Source: Ohessyouella blattaphilus (GTDB taxonomy: Bacteria > Bacillota > Clostridia > Lachnospirales > Lachnospiraceae). Taken from it: 64,000 bases of DNA. Position numbers and translations under genes: made by a program. The DNA is taken from NCBI RefSeq assembly GCF_024721265.1, contig NZ_JAMXOC010000001.1, forward strand, positions 310,001 through 374,000, in the 5' to 3' direction. This document shows positions 51,711-61,133 of the stretch, piece after piece. Position 1 is the first letter of the stretch, and each line of letters begins with the position of its first letter. Below the pieces are notes generated by a model. The model saw nothing but the letters and a program-made list of their open reading frames with translations, had not been told where the DNA came from and did no database searches.

Positions 51711-52937
51711 ATGATTAAAAAACTACGAAATAAGTTTATCATAATTACCATGAGTCTCCTCGCCGTTGTCCTAGCGGTGGTCTTTGGTGGCATTGGAATT
51801 ATTCAGGTGAGAGGACGGATTAACGAAAGCCATAAAAAGCTAGAAATGGCAAGCCGAACCCTGGAACCTAAGCAGACCCCTAAATTCGAACTAGGAAAGC
51901 CCCCGGAAGAAAGAGATATGGGTGCCTCCTTTACCGCCGAACTAGATAGTGAGGGGAATATCACCGCCCTCAGAGATGAGAATTATCAGATTACCACTAG
52001 CGATGTGGAAAAGCTTATCCAGGCCGTGACTGAAAACGAAAGCGGCAGCGGCATTTTAAATGAATACAACTTGCGCTACTTAGTCAGTAATACACCTCAT
52101 GGCACTAGTATCTCTTTTCTAGATATACATCAAGAAAGAAACGACATAGTTTCTACAGTTATTATTTCCTTGCTATCCTACTTAGTTTCACTAGCTTTGC
52201 TCTTTATAATCAGCCTCTATCTGGCCCGGTGGATAACGAAGCCTATTGAAGAATCTTGGAATAAACAAAAAAGATTTGTAGCCGATGCTTCCCACGACCT
52301 AAAGACACCACTGACAGTGATTCTTGCAAATCTGGATATCATGGAACACAATTTAAGAGAGGAAGCGGCACCCACCGAACAGTTCAAGTGGCTAGAAAGT
52401 AGCCGAAGCGAAGCCGAACAACTGAAGATTCTCATCGAAGAGATGCTGATGCTCGCCAAACTAGATGACGAACAACAGCAACTGGCGACCACCAATGTAA
52501 ATTTAAGCGATTTACTGACTGAGCAGACATTGGCCTTTGAAAGCCTGGCTTATGAGCGGAAAATTTCTCTTGAAGAGAATATCGCTGAGGATGTCGTGAT
52601 CAAAGGCAACGAAATGTACCTACGCCGCTTGATTCAAATTCTTCTCGATAACGGTATTAAATACTCTCTCCCAGATCATCCGGTAACCAGTCGCCTAAAG
52701 GCAGAAAATAATCAAATTATCCTCGCTATTTCCAATCAGGGAAATGTTATGGATAAAGAAACCACCAGTCACCTTTTCGAACGCTTTTATCGTAGCGAGA
52801 CCTCTCGCAGCACAGACGGTTTCGGCCTGGGCCTCGCTATCGCCGAACAAATCGTCAAGCTCCACCACGGCACGATTAAGGCGCAATGTGACGACGGGGG
52901 AATGATTACCTTTACCGTCGTAATTCCGCGAACTTAA
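51711..52937 (+). CDS. Two-component sensor histidine kinase
   Basis: 408 residues. Membrane helices at ~8-32 and ~147-172 bracket an extracellular domain of ~115 residues; short HAMP-like link; HisKA with DASHDLKTPLTVI (phospho-His195); ATPase with N-box LIQILLDNGIKYS and G2 TDGFGLGLAIAEQ. Partner of the regulator just upstream. Stimulus unknown; the divergent VTC operon suggests envelope or phosphate stress. Confidence 0.92.
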   Translation: MIKKLRNKFIIITMSLLAVVLAVVFGGIGIIQVRGRINESHKKLEMASRTLEPKQTPKFELGKPPEERDMGASFTAELDSEGNITALRDENYQITTSDVEKLIQAVTENESGSGILNEYNLRYLVSNTPHGTSISFLDIHQERNDIVSTVIISLLSYLVSLALLFIISLYLARWITKPIEESWNKQKRFVADASHDLKTPLTVILANLDIMEHNLREEAAPTEQFKWLESSRSEAEQLKILIEEMLMLAKLDDEQQQLATTNVNLSDLLTEQTLAFESLAYERKISLEENIAEDVVIKGNEMYLRRLIQILLDNGIKYSLPDHPVTSRLKAENNQIILAISNQGNVMDKETTSHLFERFYRSETSRSTDGFGLGLAIAEQIVKLHHGTIKAQCDDGGMITFTVVIPRT

Positions 52938-52949
52938 ACGCTCCCTAAC

Positions 52950-52984
52950 AAGTATAGCCAGTACCTAATGTACTGGCTATACTT
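52950..52984. terminator. Hairpin between convergent kinase and GPH transporter genes
   Basis: Perfect 15-base stem (52950-52964 with 52970-52984), loop of 5; modest T content on either side. Likely bidirectional. Confidence 0.65.
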
Positions 52985-53008
52985 CGCGCTTTAACTGTAT
53001 AAATAATT

Positions 53009-54418
53009 TTAGGAGTTTACAACTGTTCGTCGATCAATTAACTCGGTTATAATTTTCTTATGTTCTTTGGTACTAATAGGGTACTTTAAATAAAATATAC
53101 CACTAATCAAGCTAAGAACTGCTGGTATTACGGTTATAAAGCAATTAATAGCAGTCAACACAGTGGCTGTCTGTTCTCCATTTGCCACATAGTTCAGGGA
53201 AGCTAAGACAGCGGCTCCGATTGCTGGCAGAATGGCTCCGCCCGCCTTATTCGCTACCGATATAAAGGAGGATAGAAAACCATCACATCGCACTCCTGCA
53301 ACATATTCACCGTAATCTACAGCATCGCCAATAGCACCGAAATGAACACCCATATAAGCATAAAAACTCATACTGCCAAAAAAGGTTAACACCCAAAAAG
53401 ATAGTGCTGGCGGTTGAACAAAATACATCAGTCCATAAGCCGCGGCGGTCATGAAATTAAGGGTCGCGCACACTCTTCCTTTATGTTGCATTTTCTTAAA
53501 CAAGAAATTACCTAGCCAGCCAGTACCGATAATTGCAGCTACTAAACTGACCCATCCATAAGTCGTTGCAAATCCTGGATTACCCACATTATATTGCCAG
53601 TAGTAAGCTAGCATAGCGGCCCTTCCATATAGGACGCACCCTTGAATTAATTGCCCCATTACAAGTATCATTACCGGCTTATTTTTCACAAGGGAATTCA
53701 TCTGCGCCTTCATCGGAATCGTCTTCTGAGATGGCGGCGGTGTAACTACTTCTTTGGTCTTAACTGCACAGATAATCATCGTGGGAATACCTAACAGACA
53801 GGTAATTAGAACCGCGTAAAAGTAACCTCTTTCATCTGTGGCCGAGCCATCCGTTGCAAAAAACCGGATAAGTGGCACAGCAATAATTACGGTTACCATC
53901 GAGCTAACATTTGCAAACATCATTCGCAATCCTGATAGCTTTGCCCGGTCCTCTGAATCGGGCGTTATACAGGCATTCAAAGCACCGTAAGGCATATTGC
54001 TACACGTCGAGGCCACTGTAAGAAGCAAGTAAATCCCCCACATCCAAAGAACCCTATTCGTATATGTCCACTCTGCCTTCGCTGCGAAAACCAAGACAAT
54101 GCATGTAGCCATCGCCAGCGAACCAACCAAAAACCAAGGACGATAGCGTCCCCATCTCGTTTTTGTTCGATCGGCAAGGGAACCGATAAAGGGATCGTTG
54201 ATAGCATCAAATATCCGCACCACCAACATCATAATTGAAACCGTTCCTGCTGAAATACCGATCGTGTCTGTATAATAGATCATCAAATAGGTACTCAACC
54301 AATAGTACATAAAATTATAGCCAAAATCTCCAAGAGCATAGGTAAAACGCTGCCCTCTTGTCAAACGATATGTATTTAAATCTACATCTGGGTTATATAG
54401 TGCTTTCTCTCTCTTCAC
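53009..54418 (-). CDS. GPH-family sugar:cation symporter
   Basis: 469 residues, twelve membrane helices. N-terminal FTYALGDFGYNFMYYWLSTYLMIYYTD and DPFIGSLADRTKTRWGRYRPW are the GPH (glycoside-pentoside-hexuronide) signature, as in MelB and XynB-type carriers. Last gene of the catabolic operon and its only transporter. GTG start at 54418 with AGGTGG upstream, overlapping the SGNH gene by 26 bases. Confidence 0.92.
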   Translation of the reverse strand: MKREKALYNPDVDLNTYRLTRGQRFTYALGDFGYNFMYYWLSTYLMIYYTDTIGISAGTVSIMMLVVRIFDAINDPFIGSLADRTKTRWGRYRPWFLVGSLAMATCIVLVFAAKAEWTYTNRVLWMWGIYLLLTVASTCSNMPYGALNACITPDSEDRAKLSGLRMMFANVSSMVTVIIAVPLIRFFATDGSATDERGYFYAVLITCLLGIPTMIICAVKTKEVVTPPPSQKTIPMKAQMNSLVKNKPVMILVMGQLIQGCVLYGRAAMLAYYWQYNVGNPGFATTYGWVSLVAAIIGTGWLGNFLFKKMQHKGRVCATLNFMTAAAYGLMYFVQPPALSFWVLTFFGSMSFYAYMGVHFGAIGDAVDYGEYVAGVRCDGFLSSFISVANKAGGAILPAIGAAVLASLNYVANGEQTATVLTAINCFITVIPAVLSLISGIFYLKYPISTKEHKKIITELIDRRTVVNS

Positions 54419-55013
54419 TACTTCCCACCTTTCTTGCCCCCCATGAGCACATTGACTTCGTTACGCACGCCGTCATTAGACTTTGTCCCTTTTGATTCAA
54501 ATGAAGTCCATCCAAATAAAGCTCCGCCGCTTCTGATTCACATGCTATCACAGCATCATAAAAATCAATAATCTCGACATAATACTGCTCGCCAAACTCC
54601 AGTAACCACGTACGATACCGATTTATTTTATCATTTACATTATTATCACCAATAACAATTTTCCAATTACTCGTTAATCTTTCTTTGCATACTGGAATCG
54701 GAATCCCAAGAAGCGGGTGTAGACCTTTACTCAATGCCTGGAATACCATACTGCTAATATTACATTTTGCCAACAGAAAATCTCCCGTCAGAAAAATATC
54801 GTTACTTCCGCCCATAAGCAGTACGTATTCTGGTGCCTCACTCAACACATCTGCATCCATTCTCGCAAGCATGCCACCGGTGGTGTCGCCACTAATCCCT
54901 CTATTAATAAATAAATGATCTTGGCAACTTCGGTTTAGCTGCGCCGTCCACACTTGGTTTCTAAGAACTCCGTATCCATAGGTTAAGCTATCGCCCAAAC
55001 ATACTATTTTCAT
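54393..55013 (-). CDS. SGNH/GDSL-family hydrolase
   Basis: 206 residues, no signal peptide. Block I GDSLTYG (nucleophile Ser9), block III GGSND, block V DGLHLN (Asp and His of the triad). A cytosolic esterase; within this operon it might remove an acyl group from the imported compound. Substrate unknown. Confidence 0.85.
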   Translation of the reverse strand: MKIVCLGDSLTYGYGVLRNQVWTAQLNRSCQDHLFINRGISGDTTGGMLARMDADVLSEAPEYVLLMGGSNDIFLTGDFLLAKCNISSMVFQALSKGLHPLLGIPIPVCKERLTSNWKIVIGDNNVNDKINRYRTWLLEFGEQYYVEIIDFYDAVIACESEAAELYLDGLHLNQKGQSLMTACVTKSMCSWGARKVGSSEERESTI

Positions 55014-55019
55014 TCTTTA

Positions 55020-56018
55020 TTATTCCCTACAGCAAATACAGGCAACTACTTCTTCTTTCGTTATCTGTCCAAAATAATCGGAAAGATGACACCCATTCAG
55101 AGCTTCTACTATATCTTCATACACATATCTGCAACCTTGTAATCGTCGCTCTACTTCAGCAACAGAGCATCTCGCCATGAAGTCCCCTAGAAGTTTGCAC
55201 CTAGCTATTTTGCCTTCTTTCACATCCACATTAGCTTCTAACTTTCCGCCTACGTATCGTACTTTGTTGTAAATAGAAGTCGCCATCGCTTCACCATAAT
55301 TCCAATTCCAGTTTTGATAACGCGAAATCTTAATTTCCGATATATTTGCGTAATCTGTTTCGTTTAAAACAAGATATTGATAATTCTTACTAGCAATCAG
55401 GTTATCACTTAGTCGCCCCTTAAACTCCTCCATGGATACTTTGCAATCAAGAAAATCCACAATATTCGCCACCCTACTTTTAACCGACTTAACCGCTTTC
55501 GATTTAAATTTTGCTTGATCGACATTTAAGCAGTGAGAAACTGCGCTCAAATCCGCATCAAATAAGATACATCCATGATGAAGAATACGGTTCTTGTACA
55601 GGCGCTGAGCCGTGCCAGATACTTTCTTCCCGTCGACAACCACATCGTTTCGTCCACTAAATTCTGCATCTATTCCCATTTGCCTAAGCGTATCAATTAG
55701 AGGGGCGGCCAGATGTTTCATCTGGCTCGTTTCATCTCCCTTATTATCCGTAATAATTGAATAATTGAGATTCCCCAAATCATGGTAGACCGCGCCGCCA
55801 CCAGTCATTCGACGTACAACCGTTATCTTATGATCGTCGACATATTTCTGATTGATTTCTTCCATCGTATTTTGATGCCTACCAACCACAATCGTTTTTG
55901 CATTTTGCCAAAGCAAAATGATAGTTCCTTCCGAAAAATGGGTAAGAGCATATTCTTCGAGGGCTAAATTGTGAGTAGCATCTGTAACCTCACTGATATA
56001 CAGATATCTATTTTTCAT
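55020..56018 (-). CDS. lplA: Lipoate-protein ligase
   Basis: About 332 residues. Conserved RRMTGGGAVYHDLGNLNYS (lipoyl-AMP loop), GRNDVVVDGKKVSGTAQ with the catalytic Lys, and HGCILFD; the C-terminal accessory domain is present. It attaches free lipoate, here presumably to Lys43 of the E2 encoded in the same operon. ATG at 56018 with AAGGTGG upstream, overlapping the kinase stop by 11 bases. Confidence 0.93.
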   Translation of the reverse strand: MKNRYLYISEVTDATHNLALEEYALTHFSEGTIILLWQNAKTIVVGRHQNTMEEINQKYVDDHKITVVRRMTGGGAVYHDLGNLNYSIITDNKGDETSQMKHLAAPLIDTLRQMGIDAEFSGRNDVVVDGKKVSGTAQRLYKNRILHHGCILFDADLSAVSHCLNVDQAKFKSKAVKSVKSRVANIVDFLDCKVSMEEFKGRLSDNLIASKNYQYLVLNETDYANISEIKISRYQNWNWNYGEAMATSIYNKVRYVGGKLEANVDVKEGKIARCKLLGDFMARCSVAEVERRLQGCRYVYEDIVEALNGCHLSDYFGQITKEEVVACICCRE

Positions 56019-57558
56019 ATTTTTTTGCCACCTTATATAGATCTGCAAAATCTGTTTTTACATGCTGATACAAATTTCTATAGATTTCAAAATACTCCAT
56101 GTACATTTCGTGCATTTTCGGATCTGGCTCCATGTAATCAATATACTTAACCTTCTCTTTAGCAATGGAAAAATCCGGGAAGATTCCTACGGATACACCA
56201 GCTAAGATAGCGTCTCCCAGCGGTGCACCGACTCTGTTTTCAACAAAAGCCGTCGGAACGTTAAACACATCCGTAATAATTCTTCGCCATAGTCTACTCT
56301 TTGCTCCGCCTTCGTTTAAAATAATCGGAGCATTCGCTTTTATCCCTTTTTCTAACATTAGGCGATAGTTATCATAAAGTGCATATGCAACCCCTTCCAT
56401 CATCGCCCGAATAATGTGCCCCTTGGTATGGTGCATCGATAGACCAAACATGGTTCCTCTTGCATAAACATCCCAGAGAACCGTCCGTTCACCCATTAAG
56501 TACGGATGAATAATCAAACCCTCACAGCCGGCCGGCACTTTCTCCGCCTCTTTGTTCATAAGGTCATACACATCCAGATCGCTCATTAACTCTGCTGTCG
56601 CCGCTTCCATTTGACAAAGATTGTCTCGCAGATACCGAAGGACTTGCCCACCTGTAAGTACTACCGCAATAGAGATAAAGTCTTCACAGGAATTCGTAGT
56701 GTACCGATCATTACATACTAAGTCGATAAACTCTTTACTATTATTAACAACACCCATCACTCCACAAGTACCTAGGTTAATCTGTACATCTCCCGGAGAT
56801 ATTGCACCACCGCCGACAAACCCTGCGTTACAGTCTACCTGACCTGCGCAAACGGGAATACCAGCTACAAGACCTAATTCCTTAGCCGCTCCTTCCGTAA
56901 CATGGCCCACAATCTCTTCACAAGGAAATAGTTCTGGCATCAGCTCCATCTCTATCCCTAATTTATCCATTAGTTCTTGGTTGAACTCTTTTTTCTTGAT
57001 ATCGTAAGCTACGCCCCAGAATCCACCATGAGAATAACTCATTGCGGCTTTACCCGTCATTTTCAAGCGAACGTAAGCGTCAATTGTCAGCATTTTCCAT
57101 ACCTGCTTATACGTTTCCGGACGATTTTTCTTTTCCCACATAATATTTACCATCGCTGGATGGTCCTCGATGCGGTTCCCGTTAATCGCAAATATCTCAT
57201 CTACGCCGACGTTTTTCCTAAGCCACTCCACTTCTTCTACAGCTCTTCTATCCATCAGATTATATGCTCGATTAATCGGGTTGTGCTCTTCATCAACCAT
57301 CACTAGACAAGGCTGTGCTGAAGATATGCCAATTGCCTGTATCTCTTCGGGACGCACATTGGCTTTCTCCAAACACTCCTTGATAATCTCACAAGCTATT
57401 GGCCAATATTTATTGGGGTCATGTTCAGACCAAGACGGCCTATCCACATAAATTGGATATTCTCTGAATGCATAGGCCAACACATTCGCTTCTTCATCGA
57501 TAATACAGGCCTTACCGCCACCTGTCCCATAATCCAGACCTATCAGATATCTTCCCAT
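56008..57558 (-). CDS. FGGY-family carbohydrate kinase
   Basis: 516 residues. Phosphate-1 loop LIGLDYGTGGGKACIID at the N-terminus, adenosine region NEGGAKSRLWRRIITDVFNVP, and the second FGGY block APLGDAILAGVSVGIF. Phosphorylates a sugar, ketose or polyol. Closest in pattern to xylulose/ribulose-type kinases, but the substrate cannot be read from the sequence. Follows the E3 gene by 17 bases. Confidence 0.9.
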   Translation of the reverse strand: MGRYLIGLDYGTGGGKACIIDEEANVLAYAFREYPIYVDRPSWSEHDPNKYWPIACEIIKECLEKANVRPEEIQAIGISSAQPCLVMVDEEHNPINRAYNLMDRRAVEEVEWLRKNVGVDEIFAINGNRIEDHPAMVNIMWEKKNRPETYKQVWKMLTIDAYVRLKMTGKAAMSYSHGGFWGVAYDIKKKEFNQELMDKLGIEMELMPELFPCEEIVGHVTEGAAKELGLVAGIPVCAGQVDCNAGFVGGGAISPGDVQINLGTCGVMGVVNNSKEFIDLVCNDRYTTNSCEDFISIAVVLTGGQVLRYLRDNLCQMEAATAELMSDLDVYDLMNKEAEKVPAGCEGLIIHPYLMGERTVLWDVYARGTMFGLSMHHTKGHIIRAMMEGVAYALYDNYRLMLEKGIKANAPIILNEGGAKSRLWRRIITDVFNVPTAFVENRVGAPLGDAILAGVSVGIFPDFSIAKEKVKYIDYMEPDPKMHEMYMEYFEIYRNLYQHVKTDFADLYKVAKKYEK

Positions 57559-57575
57559 ATCATTCTCCTTTAATC

Positions 57576-58949
57576 TTAACTACCGTGTACATTTTTTCCA
57601 AAGCAATCAAGGGCTGCCTCTTTAATCATTTCTGACAGAGAAGGATGCGCAACGATAAGTTTTTCCCATTCCTCAAGAGTTAATTTCTGCTGAACCGCTA
57701 AGCCCGCAAAGGAAATTAATTCTGGAGCGCACTCTCCAGTGATATGTACACCTAACGTCGTTTTTTTCTTTTTGTCCATAACTACTAAGACAAGACCTTG
57801 GGCGCCTTCTGCTAACGCCATCCCGTTCGCACCATAGGAAAAGGAACCTGTCACCGTTTCAATCCCTCTTTCGTTAGCCTGTTTTTCCGTAATACCAACA
57901 GCTGCCATCGCCGGAATTGTATAGATACATCTAGGCATCACACTTTCATCTAGAGCATCTTCTTTACCTAAAATATGATCCACTGCTGCCTCACCTTCTG
58001 CATACGCTGCGTGAGCGAGCTGAAAGCCGCCAATAGCATCGCCAATAGCATAGACATGAGAAACACTACTTTGTAGATACTCATTTACCTTTATTTCGCC
58101 TCTTTCATTTAGCTCAATACCGATACTTTCTACCTCAATCCCTCTTAAATTTGCTTTCCGACCTGTGGCCATCAAGACCACATCCGCTGTAACTTCTCCG
58201 TTTTCTTCTCCTTCGTACGTTACCATACGCTGAGCGCCCTTTTGGCTTATCGCCTTTACCCGCGTCCCACATAAAATATTAATGCCACGACGCTTTAATT
58301 CCTTTGTCATAAAACTAATAATCTTTTCATCTTCACCTGGAAAAAGAGTTGACAATACCTCGATAACTGTAACTTCTGAACCAAATGAATGAAAAGCACT
58401 GGCCAGTTCCATACCGATCACACCACCACCAATTACAGTGAGCTTACTTGGAACCCTCTCTATAGAGAGCATCTGCGTGCTATTTATCGTATACTCTGCC
58501 CCGGGAATAGGAACTTCTGTCGGTACAGAACCTGTAGCGATAATAACATCCTTGCCTTTATAAACTATGTCCTCGCACTGGACTTCGCCGGCCTTTTTCA
58601 TAGTAGCGAATTTACGAATTACCGTAATCTGATTGCTTTTAAGTAGATGATCTACGCCACCAACTAGTTTGTTGACAACTTGAACGCGGCCTTCTTGTAT
58701 TTTTCGAAAACTAAACAAGCCTGGTTCACGAAAGATTTTCTGTCCTGTCAAGGCTCTTACTCTCTCCATTGCCGAGGCTTTATCTAGTAAGTATTTTGTG
58801 GGAATACAACCTACGTTCAAGCAAGTGCCTCCGACATTTTCGCCTTCAAATACCAAGACTGACAAACCTGCTTTTGCCGCCTTAATCGCTGCGTAATAGC
58901 CGCCAGGGCCACCGCCGATTACAATTAAGTCGTATATCTTCTCACTCAT
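57576..58949 (-). CDS. lpdA: Dihydrolipoyl dehydrogenase (E3)
   Basis: About 457 residues. FAD loop IGGGPGGYYAA, redox pair GGTCLNVGCIPTK (Cys43 and Cys48), NAD loop VIGGGVIGMELA and the C-terminal VAHPSLSEMIKEA with catalytic His. Reoxidises the lipoyl arm of the operon E2. ATG at 58949 chosen by AAGGAG nine bases upstream; seven in-frame codons before it are ignored. Confidence 0.95.
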   Translation of the reverse strand: MSEKIYDLIVIGGGPGGYYAAIKAAKAGLSVLVFEGENVGGTCLNVGCIPTKYLLDKASAMERVRALTGQKIFREPGLFSFRKIQEGRVQVVNKLVGGVDHLLKSNQITVIRKFATMKKAGEVQCEDIVYKGKDVIIATGSVPTEVPIPGAEYTINSTQMLSIERVPSKLTVIGGGVIGMELASAFHSFGSEVTVIEVLSTLFPGEDEKIISFMTKELKRRGINILCGTRVKAISQKGAQRMVTYEGEENGEVTADVVLMATGRKANLRGIEVESIGIELNERGEIKVNEYLQSSVSHVYAIGDAIGGFQLAHAAYAEGEAAVDHILGKEDALDESVMPRCIYTIPAMAAVGITEKQANERGIETVTGSFSYGANGMALAEGAQGLVLVVMDKKKKTTLGVHITGECAPELISFAGLAVQQKLTLEEWEKLIVAHPSLSEMIKEAALDCFGKNVHGS

Positions 58950-58966
58950 ATCCTTCATCTCCTTCA

Positions 58967-60193
58967 TCACACAAGCGCTAAAGCCGGTTGCTCAATAATC
59001 TTCTTTAGCTCGGTTAAAAATTCAGCCCCATAGGCACCATCGATAAGGCGATGGTCGAAACTAGCAGTAATCTTCATCGACTGAACTGGAACAAAAGCTC
59101 CATCCTTATACACTGGCCTTAGTTCTGTCTTTCCAAGAGCGAGAATACATACCTCTGGTGGATTAATTATCGCAGTAAACTCTGAGATATCATACATTCC
59201 TAGATTGGAAATCGTAACACTTCCGCCACTCATGTCCGCTGGTGCCAACTTCCCATTTCTGGCCTTTTCAATATTGGTCTTATTCTGAGCAGATATCTCA
59301 GCGATATTCTTTTTATTAACCTTACTCACCACTGGAACAACGAGACCGTTGCCTGCGGCTACAGCAAGACCGATATTAACGTCCTTATGCTGAATAATCG
59401 CTGTATCCGTATAAGATGCATTAATATTCGGATACTTTCTAATTGCGGCCTCAAGGCACTTAAACAAGATATCGTTATAGGAAACTTTTAAATCACCGCT
59501 ACTATTAATTCTCTGACGAAGAGCAATACACTCTTCCATATCAACCTCAATCGTACCGTGAAATACTGGAATACTTTGACTACTCTCTAACATCCGTTTA
59601 GCAATCACCTTGCGCATACTACTTAACGGTACTTCTACATCTCCAGATTCTGTAGCCAGTTCTTGATTGCCGCTCGGTGAGGCATCTAGATATGCCTGCA
59701 CGTCCGCTTTTTTCACGATATCAATCTTGTGAAACTCTGCAACTTCAGCAAGAGACACCTTAAACTCAGCTGCTAATCGTTTGGCATTTGGCATGGCCTT
59801 GACGTTTTCTCTCGTAGCTTTTACAGGCGCGGACTGCTCCTCGGTTCGAATACGCTTTGCCGCCTGCCTATCTATCGGCTGGTACTCTTCTTCATCCTTT
59901 ATATCTTCTGCTTTCGCGTCTGCCTCCGTTGTCGTTTCTTCAACTAATACATCACTTTCATCTCCGATATAGGCAATCACGTCACCGGCTGTTCTTGTAT
60001 CCCCTGTCGCGGCAAGAATCTTGAGGACTGTGCCCTTAGCAAAACTCTCCACCGTCATAGTGGCTTTATCTGTTTCCACTTCAAGAAGAGCATCACCACG
60101 CTTTACTTGATCGCCTTCCTTTACGAGCCAAGTACCAATTGTGGAAGTATCTGTGGTCTGTCCGCCTGCTGGCATGGTTATTTCTTTTATCAT
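58967..60193 (-). CDS. Dihydrolipoamide acyltransferase (E2) of a 2-oxo acid or acetoin dehydrogenase complex
   Basis: 408 residues. One lipoyl domain (1-80, lipoyl Lys43 in ETDKATM), linker, peripheral-subunit-binding domain (~132-167, AMPNAKRLAAEFKVSLAEV), and catalytic core ending SFDHRLIDGAYG (His381, Asp385). Only one lipoyl domain, as in many acetoin complexes. Whether the acyl group is acetyl or something else is open. Confidence 0.92.
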   Translation of the reverse strand: MIKEITMPAGGQTTDTSTIGTWLVKEGDQVKRGDALLEVETDKATMTVESFAKGTVLKILAATGDTRTAGDVIAYIGDESDVLVEETTTEADAKAEDIKDEEEYQPIDRQAAKRIRTEEQSAPVKATRENVKAMPNAKRLAAEFKVSLAEVAEFHKIDIVKKADVQAYLDASPSGNQELATESGDVEVPLSSMRKVIAKRMLESSQSIPVFHGTIEVDMEECIALRQRINSSGDLKVSYNDILFKCLEAAIRKYPNINASYTDTAIIQHKDVNIGLAVAAGNGLVVPVVSKVNKKNIAEISAQNKTNIEKARNGKLAPADMSGGSVTISNLGMYDISEFTAIINPPEVCILALGKTELRPVYKDGAFVPVQSMKITASFDHRLIDGAYGAEFLTELKKIIEQPALALV

Positions 60194-60208
60194 AATCTTC
60201 TTCCCACC

Positions 60209-61123
60209 TTAAAATGCTTTGTTTTCGCCATTCAGTGCCTTTATTGTTGCCTCAACGTACTTCATAATGGCCTCTTGTTCAATCACCATAAGATCTTTCT
60301 CTTGACCACGTCCTAAGACATCGTTGGGGTCCATCTTGTCGACATCGTTCTTCGCAAAGTATTCTTTCATGGCCGTAAGCGCCACTCGCTTCATGCCTGT
60401 ACCAAAGTTTACCTTTGCCACACCCATGCTTGCCGCTTTCGATAAATCCTCATGAGAAATACTCGTTCCCCCATGCAGTACTAACGGAATTTCAATTCTC
60501 TCAACCAAGGTCTTAAGAGCCTCAAAGTCAATTGTTACCAAACCATCCTCTTTTAAATGACAGTTCCCGACAGCTACAGCAATGGTATCTACTCCTGTTT
60601 CCTTGACAAAGTCCTCGCACACCTTAGGGTCGGTAACCTCACCTTCGTGAAGCTCTCCTGTCGCCGAATTAAATAGAGGCAACTCTCCTACTTCCCCTTC
60701 CACTAAAACATCCATTTCATGTGCTCGCTTGGCAATTCTTTTTTGAATCTTGGTCAACTCATCTAAAGGCAAGGCTTCCGATGCAAATATTGGCGCGAAC
60801 ATAACCATATCGAACCCTACTGCTGCCGCGTCGAGCACTAACTGCTCATCGTCTGCCTCATTTAATAGTAGGGCCACTGGTACTTTTGCTTCGTGTGCAA
60901 TCTCTGCTAACATCGCCTGATAAACAGCTACACTTTCTTTATATTTACGCTTCGGTTCGCCCACGTAGGTCCCACATACACCTATCATAATCGGTGATTT
61001 CATGTTTTCCGCTGCTCTTACCATAGCCAAGGTGGATTCTAAACTCCAACTTTCAAAATAGCCAACTGCATATTTATTTGTCAGCGCATCCTTTAACATT
61101 GTTTTTACTGAAACTCTACTCAT
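60209..61123 (-). CDS. Class II aldolase-fold protein with altered metal site
   Basis: About 304 residues, similar over its length to ketose-bisphosphate aldolases (GatY/KbaY type): YAV..F near the start, VEGEVGELPL, LVLHGGTSI and VNFGTGMK near the end. But the HLDHHE block with the catalytic Asp and a zinc-ligand His reads LLNEAD here, and the DGSH block reads API. Two other His ligands (NCH, LHGG) remain. It may use a different metal site or substrate. ATG at 61123 with AGGAGG six bases before. Confidence 0.8.
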   Translation of the reverse strand: MSRVSVKTMLKDALTNKYAVGYFESWSLESTLAMVRAAENMKSPIMIGVCGTYVGEPKRKYKESVAVYQAMLAEIAHEAKVPVALLLNEADDEQLVLDAAAVGFDMVMFAPIFASEALPLDELTKIQKRIAKRAHEMDVLVEGEVGELPLFNSATGELHEGEVTDPKVCEDFVKETGVDTIAVAVGNCHLKEDGLVTIDFEALKTLVERIEIPLVLHGGTSISHEDLSKAASMGVAKVNFGTGMKRVALTAMKEYFAKNDVDKMDPNDVLGRGQEKDLMVIEQEAIMKYVEATIKALNGENKAF

Positions 61124-61133
61124 CACTTTCCTC

